Shown here one piece after another: positions 1-11,285 of a stretch of DNA of 64,000 bases (position 1 is the first letter of the stretch; each line of letters opens with the position of its first letter). Position numbers and translations under genes: made by a program. Location of the stretch: NCBI GenBank assembly GCA_037903475.1, contig JBAJFG010000445.1, forward strand, positions 2,914,001 through 2,978,000, written 5' to 3'. The DNA is from Ancylostoma caninum. Its lineage: Eukaryota > Nematoda > Chromadorea > Rhabditida > Ancylostomatidae. The notes beneath the pieces are model-generated. The model did no database searches and was not told the origin of the DNA. It saw only the letters and a program-made list of their open reading frames with translations.

Positions 1-162
1 GCCGCTGCCTTTAAGCATCGTCACCTATGGAGCAGACTATAAACGAAACAATGAATTCAAAACAAAAATAAGGTGACATTGAAATTATTACAACCTTTTT
101 ATACAAGTGGTGCTCAAGACCCTTCATATACAAAGTAAAAATAAATAGATGAGATCTATCGC

Positions 163-3100
163 TTATTTCTTGGAACGACTAAGAAATTGAGCAATAGCCG
201 TTGCACACTCCTTCGATTGCCAGCGCTCACATATGACTCTGCATTCTTCCTGAAATCAATTTTAAAAAATTATGGCACATTGAGCACCACGGAATATTTC
301 CAGTGACATGAAGCTGTGAACTGAACATTCCTATAAAGGAACATTAAATAAAATGTTTTTATTTCTATTGCTGTGATTCCTGGGTGCTTCCATATGTGTT
401 AAAAATACGCCAGCTTTCTACAGGGGGGTCCAAAATTACGGAGACTCGCCAATTGATTCATATCTATTATTGTAAAGCGAGTTAGCAAATCTGTTTCCGA
501 TATGGTGTTTTTCACTCACACCTGAACAGAACCGACGTCTAAATTTTATGAATTCTGCTATCACCAGTGAGAAAAGGGCCGAAGAAAGAGAGTAGGCGCC
601 TATAGTGGCCGGAGATGGATTCTCCCGAGATAATTCCACGCTTCTAGACGCAGTTGCTTCAAGGATGAAACTGTTTTATGAAAGCTAAGTCCGTTTTTGT
701 CTTTAATTGAATACCGTAATGAGAAATCTACACGAATGAATACTGAAAATAGTAATTGCAGGGAAGCAGACATGACTTCCTATGCAAAAACAAGGCAAAA
801 GCGTGTGTTTAAGCTGTTTCCGGTTCTTTTTCCAATGTTTAGATAGTGGAATGGAACTTATTAAGCTCACAAACTTTCAATCTCGAAGTTATAAAAAGTT
901 TCCCGATCATACAGATAATGATAGCGATTTTTTTCTTTGAAAAACACGCTCAACCCGCGTCGAAATTTGGCGTATCCACATGGAATCTTGGATCTCATTT
1001 CCAAGGTAAGCGGTCTTCCATGATGATTTTAATGTTTTTCTGTATCCCGCACCTTGTACTTTTCGATGTACTCGTAAATGTCCCTTTTGCAAAAGTTTAC
1101 ACGATAGCATGACATGCGCGCGTAGACTACACAAAAAAAATTGGGTAGGTGATAGAACTAGGTTTGATTGACGGCCTGAATGCTCCTCAAATTCGCAGTG
1201 TTCGGTATTATTTTCAAACAAGTTTCAGGTAGAACAGATGAACACCAAAAGATTGGATGTAAAAAGCCAAAATTCGAGACAAGCCGAAAAAGGCGCATAG
1301 CTCCCTTGTCTCTGTAATTTTGGACTACATATAGTGTATAAACAAAGTCTTTTGTAGTCATATTGTAAATTGTTCATTATGGTTATCAATAATCTGGTTT
1401 TTCCAAACACAGGATCGGAGAGCCTCATTGCCTACTATTCATTTTTCGCCGGGCACTTCACCCACACCATAACTTTGAACCTTACAAAAATCATAAATTT
1501 CAACGTTTCTGTGGGTAACTCCTACATAATTGCGATCAGCTCGCGGAGAAGAGTAAGATGATGGTAGATATGAGGTATCGAAATTTTTGCCTGGACACTG
1601 GCCTTAAGCCTTAAATGTCTCAGAAGTTCTCTTAGATGGTGATGTAATAGTACCTCTAATTCAATGTTATTATGAAAATGGAGTTTTAAATAAAAATTCC
1701 GCAGCAAAGATATTTACAAAATCCGGACACACGCGATAAAGAGCGCGGTCGTGAAAAAGTTAACAATGTTGCAAAAAGAGCACCCACTTCATTGACTTTA
1801 GTTAGGATATCCTTATGATGCGATCGAAGAAGCATTTTATTGATACGCAGGCTCTCGGGAGGAAGGGATGAATGCTGTGCAACAACCTCAGCAGCTTTCC
1901 TCGCGAAATCTGCATGAGGAACGACCTAAAAAAATAAATAGTCGCCTCCATTTGGGAACAGGTGATCAATATCTCTTCATGCAGACCTCGTTGACCAGTC
2001 CCCGTTCGAATGCTTGCTGAGCAGTTAGCTTCTTGTTGAGGATCAGGAACTGAATAGGTAGTGATAATTGCTAATCTGTGTGAAATGAGTCGCTGTGGAA
2101 CGGAATTTTATATAAAAACCACCTCAGCCGCCTTGAGTTGTCCCATAAGGAGTGGGAATGTATAGGACGAGGCTCCTTCTGGAGATTGTCCAAGGGTGGC
2201 AAATGGAGTATGGAATGTACACTAAAACAACTAGCAAAATTAGTAGTTTACAACATAAGTCTCCTCATTTAATACTTAACAACATCAGCCTGTCCATTAT
2301 TAACGGAAATATCAACCAGATACCTTGTCCGTAGCAAGAACGTACTCGAATAGTGGTAGAACGGTAACTGCAATTCCTAGTGCAGGACCATTTATTAAGC
2401 AGATGAGTGGTTTCTCGTGGTCGATATATGCCTGAAACATTCACAGCTTAGCTCATTATAGTAATTGTGCATTGCCTGCTATAGCCAAAAAGTTTAGAAT
2501 TGTGAAAATAAAAGGAATATCCCAGTACATTTGTTATGAAAATTTTCTCTTCCGAGACTAATTTTCTCTTCCGGGACAAGATCTCCGATCACAGAGAATC
2601 AAGTGGTTGGAAAAAGTTTACGGTGCGAAACATTGTAAACAAATATTCAAATGATCCCAACATAAGCTGCGACTTGGGACGAATAACACTTTCTTTGCTG
2701 CGTATGTAATAGGTGTTGAAGGATATAAGTGTCAAAGTTCACGCAACTCACAGAAACGAAGAATTTCCGTCACAGGAATTTGAATAAGTGCAAGAGTCTG
2801 TCTGGTTTTACACAGAAACCATCTCTATTGTTCATCGTGTATTCAGGAATTTAAGCTTCTGCAAACTTCATGCCAGCAGTCCATGTGCTTACAAGGGAGG
2901 TGCAAGAGGCTCGGCATAAAGATCGGAATGAAACCTATCTGGCTTGAATCTTTGTTTGAGAAGGTGATGCAGCATATATTTCATCGCTGCCCTCGGTTTC
3001 GAAAAAAAAAATTCCCACCACGCTACTACAGGCATTTCAGTACCCCTCCGTCAGCGACTAAGTGGCCGAGTGAGGAGGTACTGAACTGATAGGCAGAGGG

Positions 3101-4903
3101 TCGGAGGGTTTGACCCCCGTCATGAGCATGCGTTTTGCAATCTTGTCTTTTATTCCTCCTATGTTGTTGAAATCGAATTTAAAAGGTTAGAAAACAACAC
3201 CTATACTCACTGACGGACCACGGAATAACCACACTATATTAAATGTAGTTTACTCCTTCGATTCGCTATAGAATAGTAAATTTTCCATTCAACACGGAAA
3301 AAATGGTCATTTCTGAAAAACACCATATGTTAACAGCATTTACGCCAGGTCAAGTACTGGGTCGCATCACTTTTCAAGATTTTGAGTTATAGAGGACGGC
3401 CACGAATCAGAACCCAGCCGTACACCACTAGAACACCTACATCGGAACGTTGGGAATTTTCATTGCCTTATCGCTGCTCACGAACAACATAGGGGGAATA
3501 AAAAACAAGGATGCAAAACGGATGCTCATGACGAGGTTGGAACTCTCGACCCTCTGCCTAACAGTCCAGTATCTCTCCACTTGGCCAGCCCGTCGCTGAC
3601 GGAGGATTGTTGTAAGACCTATAATAGTATGGCGGGACTCCTATTTTTTTTTTTAGAACCGAGGGCAGTAATGAAATACATACTTTAGCGCCTTCTCAAG
3701 CAAAGACTCAAGTAAGATAGGTCTCATTCCGATCTTTGAGCCGGGCCTCCTGCACCTCCCTTGTTAGCTGTATTTAACAAGTGAGCTGTAAACCATAATC
3801 ATAGAAGAAATACCTGAATGTATCGTTTTAGAATTTGAGCCGCCTCCTCGGCCATTTCTTTCACTTCAGCCTTGCTAGCAGATGCAGCTTTTGCAAAATT
3901 GGCTAGATCATTGCCAGAACAGAAGAAATCCCCTGTTCCTATAAAAAATGGTCCGAAAACAATAAACATATGGAATTTGCTACCAAACATGGCGAAAACC
4001 ATGAAAATGTCAAGTGCGTAGAAATGGACAGTAGAGATACATAATTAAACAATGTCTCAGTGGACAAACGCACCTGTTATTACCGTGACAGAGCTTGATC
4101 TATCATTGTTAGACGCTTCTAGAGCGGCTATGATCCCATTGTACATATCCAAAGTAAGGGCATTAAATTTCTTCGGACGATTGAGCGTAATCTTAAACGC
4201 TTTGCCATCCACAGAAACCTGAATAACGTAGCGGATGGTTCAATAAATATCTATGTCAACTCATAAGTGATATTCAACAGTTATATACCAAGTACTGCCA
4301 TGATAGATATATAAACTAATAGTACTGGTAGGAAAAGCTGAGGACACCCACATCAAGCCCATCGACGGGCTTCAATCCCATTGGTCCTGGAGCACTGGAA
4401 TGTGAAGACGGTTCTTGTGAACCTACCAAGGAATCGATAAGTTTTGCATATTTTAGTTGTGCTTCCTCCTAAAGTAGCATGGTTGATAAAGGTCAACATA
4501 AGTTGCACCAAATCTCAAGGATCGACTTTTACCTGACTAATTCCCTTGACTTTTGCCCATGCATCGTACTTCGCTCTTCCCGCAAAGTCCATCATTCCAG
4601 GACGACTTCCCTTCACATCCCCTATAGTGGCCTAAACACCCAAAATTTGGTAAATTTGGTGAAATTTGTACCTTGGTTTAAAGTAGTACAACATCGAACA
4701 ATGGAATTATACATTATGCAAACGATGGGAATGTATACCTGTTTGAAAAGAGCGTAAATTTCCAACTTGACGTCAACATCTGGTTCTTCTCGTAGAGTCT
4801 TCAAATTGTCTTGCGCCTTTTCGAACAGTTCCTTATTGGAGGAGAATGACCTTAAAAGCAAAAGTGAACGCGTCCAGCTACTGTTGGGGAAAGTACCAAA
4901 CAG
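163..4903 (-). CDS. ech-4: Enoyl-CoA delta isomerase 2-like protein with N-terminal acyl-CoA-binding domain (5' exon missing)
   Basis: Shifts cis/trans-3-enoyl-CoA to trans-2-enoyl-CoA for beta-oxidation of unsaturated fatty acids (family knowledge: ECI2/ech-4). Exons, 5' to 3': 4739-4903, 4533-4631, 4352-4468, 4074-4218, 3814-3938, 2324-2431, 2123-2221, 1987-2049, 1788-1925, 163-249. Phases agree throughout and give 381 codons plus stop; human ECI2 is about 394. Residues ~25-105 are an acyl-CoA-binding domain ([10 protein letters not shown], then [15 protein letters not shown]). Residues ~130 onward are a crotonase fold: [12 protein letters not shown] oxyanion-hole region, [10 protein letters not shown], and SPEGASS with the presumed catalytic Glu. 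The stretch before the first domain ([13 protein letters not shown]) is Arg/Ser-rich like a mitochondrial presequence. No in-frame ATG lies in the first exon listed, so a start exon must lie upstream of the TTATAG acceptor at 4904-4905; I could not choose one in correct phase. The C-terminus SKK is not a canonical SKL peroxisome signal. Confidence 0.88.
2888..3772. repeat. Fold-back (MITE-like) element in ech-4 intron 5
   Basis: Two arms of about 250 bp are inverted copies of each other. The left arm runs from 'acaagggaggtgcaagaggc' (about 2890) to about 3140, and the right arm from about 3510 to 3768 (ending 'gcctcctgcacctccct'). Inside the arms the block around 'gagggtcgg' and 'catgagcatgcgtttt' recurs inverted at 3500-3560. 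Arms diverge by scattered substitutions, so it is old. It sits in the 1.38-kb intron between exons 3814-3938 and 2324-2431 and has no coding potential I can defend. Confidence 0.75.
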
Positions 4904-5069
4904 CTATAAGGAAATATACAGGAAATGTCTCTGTTATTGTAGCTACTAGTCCAGTATACCCCCATTTGCCATAGAATTAGGACCAATTCATACCTGACAA
5001 GTTATGAATAAGCATCTAGTATTGAATGAATGAAGTGAAACATGGCGAAATTAGGAACCACGACTACAG

Positions 5070-5270
5070 TGCGTTCCCTGAAACGTACACTGCCATCCTC
5101 GCCCCGATCGAACAAAGCGGCGCGTGTGTGTTCAATCAGGGCGCGAACGGATCATTCAGAACGCGAGGAGAGGCTGATCGGCTGTTGCAGCTTCACGCCC
5201 CAATTGAACGCACACGCGCCGCTTTGTTCAATCGGGGCGAGGATTGCAGTGTACGTTTCAGGGAACAGAC
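5070..5270. repeat. Short inverted-repeat element
   Basis: The arm 5073-5145 ('gttccctgaaacgtacac' onward through 'cgccccgatcgaacaaagcg') returns inverted at about 5193-5267 ('cgctttgttcaatcggggcg', then 'gtgtacgtttcagggaac'). The arms are about 75 bp and separated by about 45 bp. Open frames through it (5026-5482 on both strands) read the palindrome and are not genes. Confidence 0.8.
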
Positions 5271-5275
5271 TGTAC

Positions 5276-5750
5276 GTACAACACGAGACTCCATTGGTCG
5301 GAGTCCACAGCACGTGCCATACCACACGCAAACTAACGGTCTGCTTGTCTGCGTATCCACACATTTCATTCATAACGCCAAGGGCAGTGACAGCGAAGCA
5401 AGTAGCCCTGACCCATTTTGATGGCCACTATCCATGTCAGCGACGTAATTATAGAATCAAGCCACGTTGTTTAACTGATTAACGAACAATCGCCCGCTCC
5501 ATCGTGTCTGTAGATCTTTGGCCTGAACAGTACTAACCGAAGAGGAACAACATTTGAATACTTGTCCATGGATCTGCAGATTGCGCATCCAATAATACGG
5601 GCGTTTACTGAAGATCAACTGTCCCAGTGGTCCTGTTAGAAGTTGCTTCGTTTCGAGAGCGCTTGCGAGCATTTTCGGTTCTACTAGCATCTCGTACAAT
5701 TGTGAACGCGTTGTGCGTGGTGGGACCCCCGAGTGTCAGACAGAGCACGC
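5276..5750. other. Gene-free or unresolved stretch
   Basis: No conserved product is recognisable. A minus-strand open stretch at 5540-5690 (peptide containing LLTGPLGQLIFSKRPYYW) ends at a possible GTTAGT donor near 5548. It could be an exon of an unknown gene, but no partner exon was found. Confidence 0.4.
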
Positions 5751-6640
5751 TTAGTCGCAGCGGAAACAGCACTCGATTTCGTTAGTTTCCAGTTCCATTT
5801 CACCGTTGGATACGAATTCTACATCCCAAAACAACTCCAGAAAAAAAATATCGCCGTGTCGGAGATTTTGCTGAATTTCTGGGGTTGTTGGCGTGAAGGT
5901 TAATGAGCATACTGGGCGAAGAATTAAAAAAGAGAACCGAGTAATAAATAATGATATTTGGTTCTTGTTCAAGGATACTCACTGATAAACGAGGAATAAA
6001 GCAGAAGCACTAACCAAGCACCCGCCTCGTCGTCATCGCATCGATCGCTACAGCTTGTAAGGCAGTCGGATTCCTCTTGGGGCTCACACTTGATCAGCTC
6101 CGTAGCCCACTGATTCAAGACATCGTTAGGAGAGGTAAAAGGCTGAAGAACTTCGCGTTGGCACTTGAAAGGACGACTCTTCCGACAGTCCTCGCATGCG
6201 GCGACGAAGGCGCGCACATCCCTCTGGACGGTGTCCCAATAAAAGTGCTCCCTCACATGCTCGTAGGTGCTGTTTTGCATGAGGTGACCGATTTCCTCGT
6301 GGACAGCACGAATAATTCCCTCTACTTCTCCCTTCCGGACGACTTTTCTCATCTTCTTCACTTCCATATCTGGCACACAGCTGTCAGTTTCCAGTTTTCT
6401 CTTGGAATTGGACTTGTTCACTTTGAGATACATCAGCGTCGACCCATCGTTGGAAACGTGGAAGTCGGCACATTTGTGCTTGAATGTGCTCCTCTTTCCC
6501 TTGCGCTTGCTTTCTTCCACCTCTTCAAAGCTGGGCAGACTTCCGTTCTTCTTGAAAGCGAGAATTCTGTTGTACTCGAGATTGCTATAGCCGCCGTATT
6601 CAGAGCTGCCCGCTGCTGTGCCATTTTCCTCAGCAACCAT
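5751..6640 (-). CDS. Protein with retroviral-type integrase H2C2 zinc-binding domain (possibly domesticated)
   Basis: Two exons: 5983-6640 (ATG at 6640, ending at the GTGAGT donor) and 5751-5911 (acceptor TTCGCCCAG). Phase 1 on both sides gives about 272 residues. Residues ~110-155 hold the His-His-Cys-Cys finger of integrases: GHLMQNSTYEHVREHFYW, then CEDCRKSR. No D,D-35-E core follows, and no reverse transcriptase, LTR or gag lies nearby, so this is not simply a cut-off retroelement. Upstream are NLEYNRILAFKKNG and Lys/Arg-rich blocks; downstream is an acidic, Cys-containing segment and a short hydrophobic run (WLVLLLYSSFI). The second exon (ending EIECCFRCD) is unrecognised. The frame stays open upstream to an acceptor-like ACTAG near 6684, so the N-terminus may be longer. 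Family resemblance is to KRBA2/GIN1-type proteins derived from integrases; function is unknown. Confidence 0.55.
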
Positions 6641-6964
6641 TTTCGCGAGCGAATGATGCGTACATTCAGAAGCCAATGAAGAAATGGAGCACTAGTGAGC
6701 GGAACAAAAGAAAGCAAACGAAAGGCCACGGCTCTAGAGGACAGAATCACACGCGCGCTGCCGGTGGGAATTTCACATGCTGCACAGAGCCTCGTATGTG
6801 CAATATTCTGCAAGGCAGAATATTACACACAACAGCAGCTGGTTTTCCCCACGCTCCAATGCCTGCCCGAGCGCGCATTGGTGCACGGACACTAACTATA
6901 CGTATGCGGCATTTTCCCTTGAGATACATATGTATAACATATGCAACGATGCACCAACTTACAC
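6641..6964. other. Unassigned spacer
   Basis: Nothing recognisable. It contains the short palindrome 'aatattctgc..gcagaatatt' near 6803-6825. The minus strand carries several weak acceptor-like sites but no exon in correct phase. Confidence 0.3.
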
Positions 6965-7048
6965 TCACTGATAAACGAGTTCTCAAGCGGAGAGTTGTCA
7001 GAGTAATCACTGATAAACGAGTTCTCAAGCGGAGAGTTGTCAGAGTAA
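6965..7048. repeat. Perfect 42-bp tandem duplication (two units)
   Basis: Units 6965-7006 and 7007-7048 are identical ('tcactgataaacgag...' to '...gtcagagtaa'). On the minus strand the frame stays open through both units, so the duplication adds 14 residues (a repeat ending PLENSFIS) without shifting the frame. The 3' edge on the minus strand is a good GTGAGT donor (6963-6968). Confidence 0.9.
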
Positions 7049-7452
7049 AAATTTCTGCCCAGATGGGTTGTGGAGGTTTCAAATAGAGAAAATATAGTAT
7101 CCGTCTGTGATGTGTCATTCTGATGAAAGGTGCTGTTCAATGACTTTGAGGCAGCACTCCCCATAATCTTCGTTTTTGAAATCTTTCCGAATTTCGACGT
7201 TGTGAGGGGCGTATAGCTCACATCTGATGATGAAATAGCGCAAAGCGCTCCAGAAATCCACGATAATGGGGTGATGTTCGCCACACATCTAAATCCTCGT
7301 CTTGACATTCGTGGGTCCCACCACGACGATTTTAAGCGCGCTTGTACAAGTGACCGAGCCTGCGTAAGCTGACGCATCGTCACAGCTCGAGTCCGTCTGA
7401 AGCGGCCGTGTTCATGACTGCGACTCGAGTTTCTTAGTGGGTAAGCTATCAC
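6969..7452 (-). CDS. Possible exon of unknown protein, partly repeat-derived
   Basis: An open stretch from an ATG at 7452 to a GTGAGT donor (exon would end at 6969, phase 1). The phase matches the acceptor of the 5751-5911 exon of the neighbouring gene. The middle part has the look of a dispersed nematode repeat. No domain is recognised. It may be an alternative first exon of the integrase-finger gene or just repeat sequence. Confidence 0.2.
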
Positions 7453-8670
7453 TGTTTGCGTTTGTTTAACAGTTGTTGTAATTTAACAGTTCGGCATGAG
7501 AATTTCGATGGGTGCTGTCTCTAACACAAGTGAGCCATGTCTGACCCGCTCAGTTATCTTCCAAAGTCGTAGGCTGCTACAAAACTCTCGTGTATGCTTT
7601 GAATTCGGAGATGAATTTTAAAAAAAGAGCAAGAGGAATCCTGCTGTACCCTGTCAGGCGACAATACAGAGTCAAGTACCTGCTATGCTGTGAATATTGC
7701 AAGTATATGCGCAATACTCAACCTCTCAATTTTCGCAGTGTTTCGATTGCCTACGACAGAAGGAGACGTGAATCCTCCACCATCCATGGCAGAACCCTCG
7801 TTTTAAAGCCGTAAAAAAAGTTTCACAAGGCTCGTGAAGAAGAGCATACCTTATGGCCGTAGCTTGAACAGCGTAAACGTTCCGGAATAGTGAGGCAAAC
7901 GAGCTTGAGCAATGGCGAATCATTTTGGCAGCACTTGGGTATTAGTATGGGACAATCTGGAACGGTCAACAACAACATCACGGCCACGAGTATACGCCGC
8001 CAACACTGCTCCAACGCTAGCGTGAACACAGCTTCAAATAACAGTGCATTCTATTAGATTGAGTTGGATTAGGTCTGTGTTATTGAGGTGGAGAATTTAT
8101 TGTGATTGTGACTTCTAATTTACTTTTTACAAAAATTTACCACTTCTTCATGCAAAAATATGGGAAAATTGATGACTACATGAATTTTCACCCGCATTTC
8201 GAGGACATTTCATGAAAATTCATGAAAATTTGTGGCAATACAGAAAATAAGCATTTAATACTCATGAGACCCACGAACCCTGTTCTGCATGGGACTGAAG
8301 GATGCAAATCTCACAACTCAGAAATGCGCAAATCCATGCACTATCCATGAATTCTCCATTCTGAAGCGGGACCAATGTATACTCATGCAGAACACGGTTA
8401 TTCGGTTTTCTATGTAAATTCGAACGGTCATAAAGGTGAATACAACATATGAGAAAGTGCTGGATGTTGTCCGAATACCGCGGTCGGCATAACACCGTGT
8501 GTACTTTGTACCTTGTTCTCTACAGAGTAGCCATTCGTGGGTGTGGTCAGTCCCGACTTCCAGGCAACACTTGGACAACTGCTTGACTATATAATTAGTA
8601 GGTCACACCAAACATGCAGAAATTTCGGAAATGTCTGAGAAGAAAAATTCCTGCACTAGAAATGCTGGTT
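7453..8670. other. Gene-free stretch
   Basis: No exon chain or RNA gene recognised. The 8000-8260 part is AT-rich with the short reiteration 'catgaaaattcatgaaaatt' (8211-8230). The 8262-8578 frames do not look conserved. Confidence 0.4.
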
Positions 8671-8714
8671 TAAAGTGATCATTCGCCGATGGACGATCGC
8701 AGGGCGTTCTTTCT

Positions 8715-8881
8715 TACACACAGCGTTGTTTACGGCATTTGGCATAGTCTATATTCTTACTTCTTTATCTGTATTTATTTTCGTTTGTCTCTCGAAACAC
8801 AACCGAATATGGAGAAATAACCGTCATTTTGAGTATCTGCTACAAAGAAAACCAGAACATCAGCGGAAAGTGGAAATCTAA
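8715..8881 (+). CDS. Possible terminal exon of a small membrane protein
   Basis: After a TTACACACAG acceptor-like site an open stretch encodes one strongly hydrophobic segment (GIVYILTSLSVFIFVCL) followed by a basic tail and a stop at 8879-8881. It could be the last exon of a single-pass membrane protein. No family is recognised and no upstream exon was found. Confidence 0.2.
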
Positions 8882-9535
8882 TTTATGGAAATGGTTCAGA
8901 CTCGGGTTTAAAAAAAGCATTTAGTCAGAAGATTTTCCGTTGGTCGCTGATGTGGAAGAAATCCACTACACGTCTTCTGTATAATTTTAGTATCATCTGA
9001 ACTGGTACTCATCTCACAACGCCTGGAGCCTAAAGGTAGAGTCTTCAGATATCATTTCTGAGATTTTTGCACCGATAGAATCTCTGTGGGCTGCTGAGAC
9101 CAATGCTATACTCTAAATGCTTCAAAGCGCTGCCAACGCTCATTGTTAGAGAAATTTTCCAACGAGCAGAGACCAACAGTTCGGCGGCTGCGGGAGATGA
9201 CCAGTGCGTGATCAGAAATGAGCTGTAGCTTCGTAGAACGCTTCGTAGAACGGTATCTTGGCTGTTCCGGGGCATTTCACTTGTTATTTGAAATCAGCAT
9301 GTGAAGAAGGTCTAGGACCTTCTAATAGCCTACCATCAAAAATGAGATGGGACCCTGCGCTCAAGCAGAAGCGAAAGCAATTCGAGTTTCCTAAAACGTC
9401 CAATATGACTTTAAAAATAATATGAAGGTACACATCTAATCTAGCGGAGCCCTTCATATATTCTGTGGCTGCTGTTCATGCGCAGTACAATACTGCACAA
9501 TTTTTTCTGCTCTAAGCCATATCATCGACAGATCG
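8882..9535. other. Gene-free stretch
   Basis: No coding or RNA gene recognised on either strand. Confidence 0.4.
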
Positions 9536-9703
9536 ATGATCCTTGAAGTATTCATGTTTACCGCCGATACTGTACCTCCCGTGGAGGAGGCGGAGCTGAC
9601 CCGTCTCGGGCTAGAGATACTTGTTTCTAGTCAGAATAATGTTCTAAGCCCTACGAGGCGCACTTTACTCACTATTCTCCTCGCATTGCTCATCTCCTGT
9701 ACA
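9536..9703 (+). CDS. Possible exon with one membrane segment
   Basis: An ATG frame of 56 codons ends in a hydrophobic run (LLTILLALLISC) directly before a GTGAGT donor. Joined in phase to the TTTTCAG acceptor near 9874 it would terminate after two codons. Unrecognised; weak. Confidence 0.18.
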
Positions 9704-10841
9704 GTGAGTAGTAAATATATTATCCACTGAACCATCGCATTTACTGCGCATTCGGACACTACTAGTCCAAGAGTCTAAGGCGCCACCATCAGCCAAATCA
9801 GTCGCCACAAGCCATGAATTATAATATTAGGTTGACGAGAAAATAATGGAAGAAACGGTATCCATGTGATTTTCAGCTCTAAGATAGATTTTCCCAGTGA
9901 ACTGAATATACACCTTTCAAATCTACAACATTACCTCAACGCATGGGTCGAACGACGATTCTCTCTTCTCAGAATTGTGCAGGCTGCGACTGGTCATACA
10001 GAGGGACTTCCGCTTAAAAATGGTCAAAATCAACGGATTCTTTCCCGCCCAAGAAGTAGCTGAGGGGTGGGACGAGATAGTAATCAGGAAGTGACAAGGC
10101 AGGAGAGTAAGAATAGTAAGTTCCCAGGGAGCAGGACAGTCCCCACTACTTTGGGACAGGAAAAAGGTGGGAAAATTGGCATGCAAAATAAGTGGCGTGG
10201 AGCAGGGTTTCCCGTTTTTGTCGTTTTTCTCCGAGGGTTCCCCTCAGTTTTCAGATCTGTCTCACCCATATGGTAGCCGTGCCTGTCTTGCCTTGTGGGA
10301 GCAACTCGAATCGCAGCTTTCACTTCGCGTTGTGATGTGAGACCGTCCGAGACGTGGCTCTTAATGAAGGCCCATATCTCCTGATTCAAAACAAATGGAG
10401 CTGTCTCTTATTGTGGAATATTTAGCCAATCTCTCCTAAATTTCACTGCTGTTGTTATTGACCCCAGTACTTGCCAAGGTGTTGCAGAGCAGCTCGTGGT
10501 AGAGGTCGGGCCAAAAGCACTCTTTCGCAACTGAAGGCGTAACTGCAGCAACAAGCACTTCCTGGTCCTTCAATAGCCACAGGGTAATACTTTGGGTAAT
10601 CCCCTACCATGTCAGCAGGCTATGCCTGATCGAATCATTAGTACTGAAGAATACCGAAGTTGTGAAAATTTTCTTCCATGACTTTCTCCTCAACTTAATA
10701 CTTCGCGAGATGTTTTTATGAACATTTTCATTATCACTGTCTTGTCCTCCAAAAACGCCGGATGGAATTTCTCTCGGTTTTTAGAAGACTGTGGAGTGAA
10801 ATGAATGATTGTCTGAATAAATACTTACAATACTGTTGCTA
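9704..10841. other. Gene-free stretch, probably repeat-derived in 9950-10390
   Basis: No conserved gene. The block 9980-10390 has frames open on both strands over the same bases (for example 10084-10389 minus), typical of a mobile-element fragment, but I cannot assign a family. Confidence 0.3.
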
Positions 10842-11285
10842 ATCTTTGCAAAAACGACGCCCGCGACACGGTAAACCGTCGCAAAGCGTCGCTCGTCCGT
10901 AACATTCTCAAAAAGAAGCTAATTGCAGTTTTTTTGAAAACCAAACTGTGCATCTCATGACGAATCTGAAGACATGTAATCTTTCCAACATCGAGCTTTT
11001 TATGCTGCAAAAAATACTATTGGAAATGTAGTGTTTTATTCATTCTGGATTAAGGCGGTCAGGTGCAAGGAGGTCTGATTAAACTTGCAGTGATGTTTTG
11101 GACTGGTGTAGAGAACCATCTTGAAAAATTCATGGATCATTCGATTCTTTGTAATACAGAGAATCCATCCATTCAGTAAAATTTGGCTATCCTTATTTTT
11201 GAGGAAATTACTACGCGGAGACGCTCTCCGACGGATTATTGCGTCGCGCGGGTTCTTTCTAAGATTAGGAGCAATATTGTATAAA
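10842..11285. repeat. Degenerate inverted repeat
   Basis: The minus strand of 10842-10960 and the plus strand of 11130-11285 give similar peptides (SFFLRMLRTSDALRRFTVSR versus SLFLRKLLRGDALRRIIASR). The two flanks are therefore diverged inverted copies around a short spacer, consistent with an old fold-back element. Confidence 0.5.

Noticed and set aside
5026..5482. Overlapping 131- and 146-codon frames
   Set aside because: They lie across a palindromic repeat and are mirrored on the other strand.
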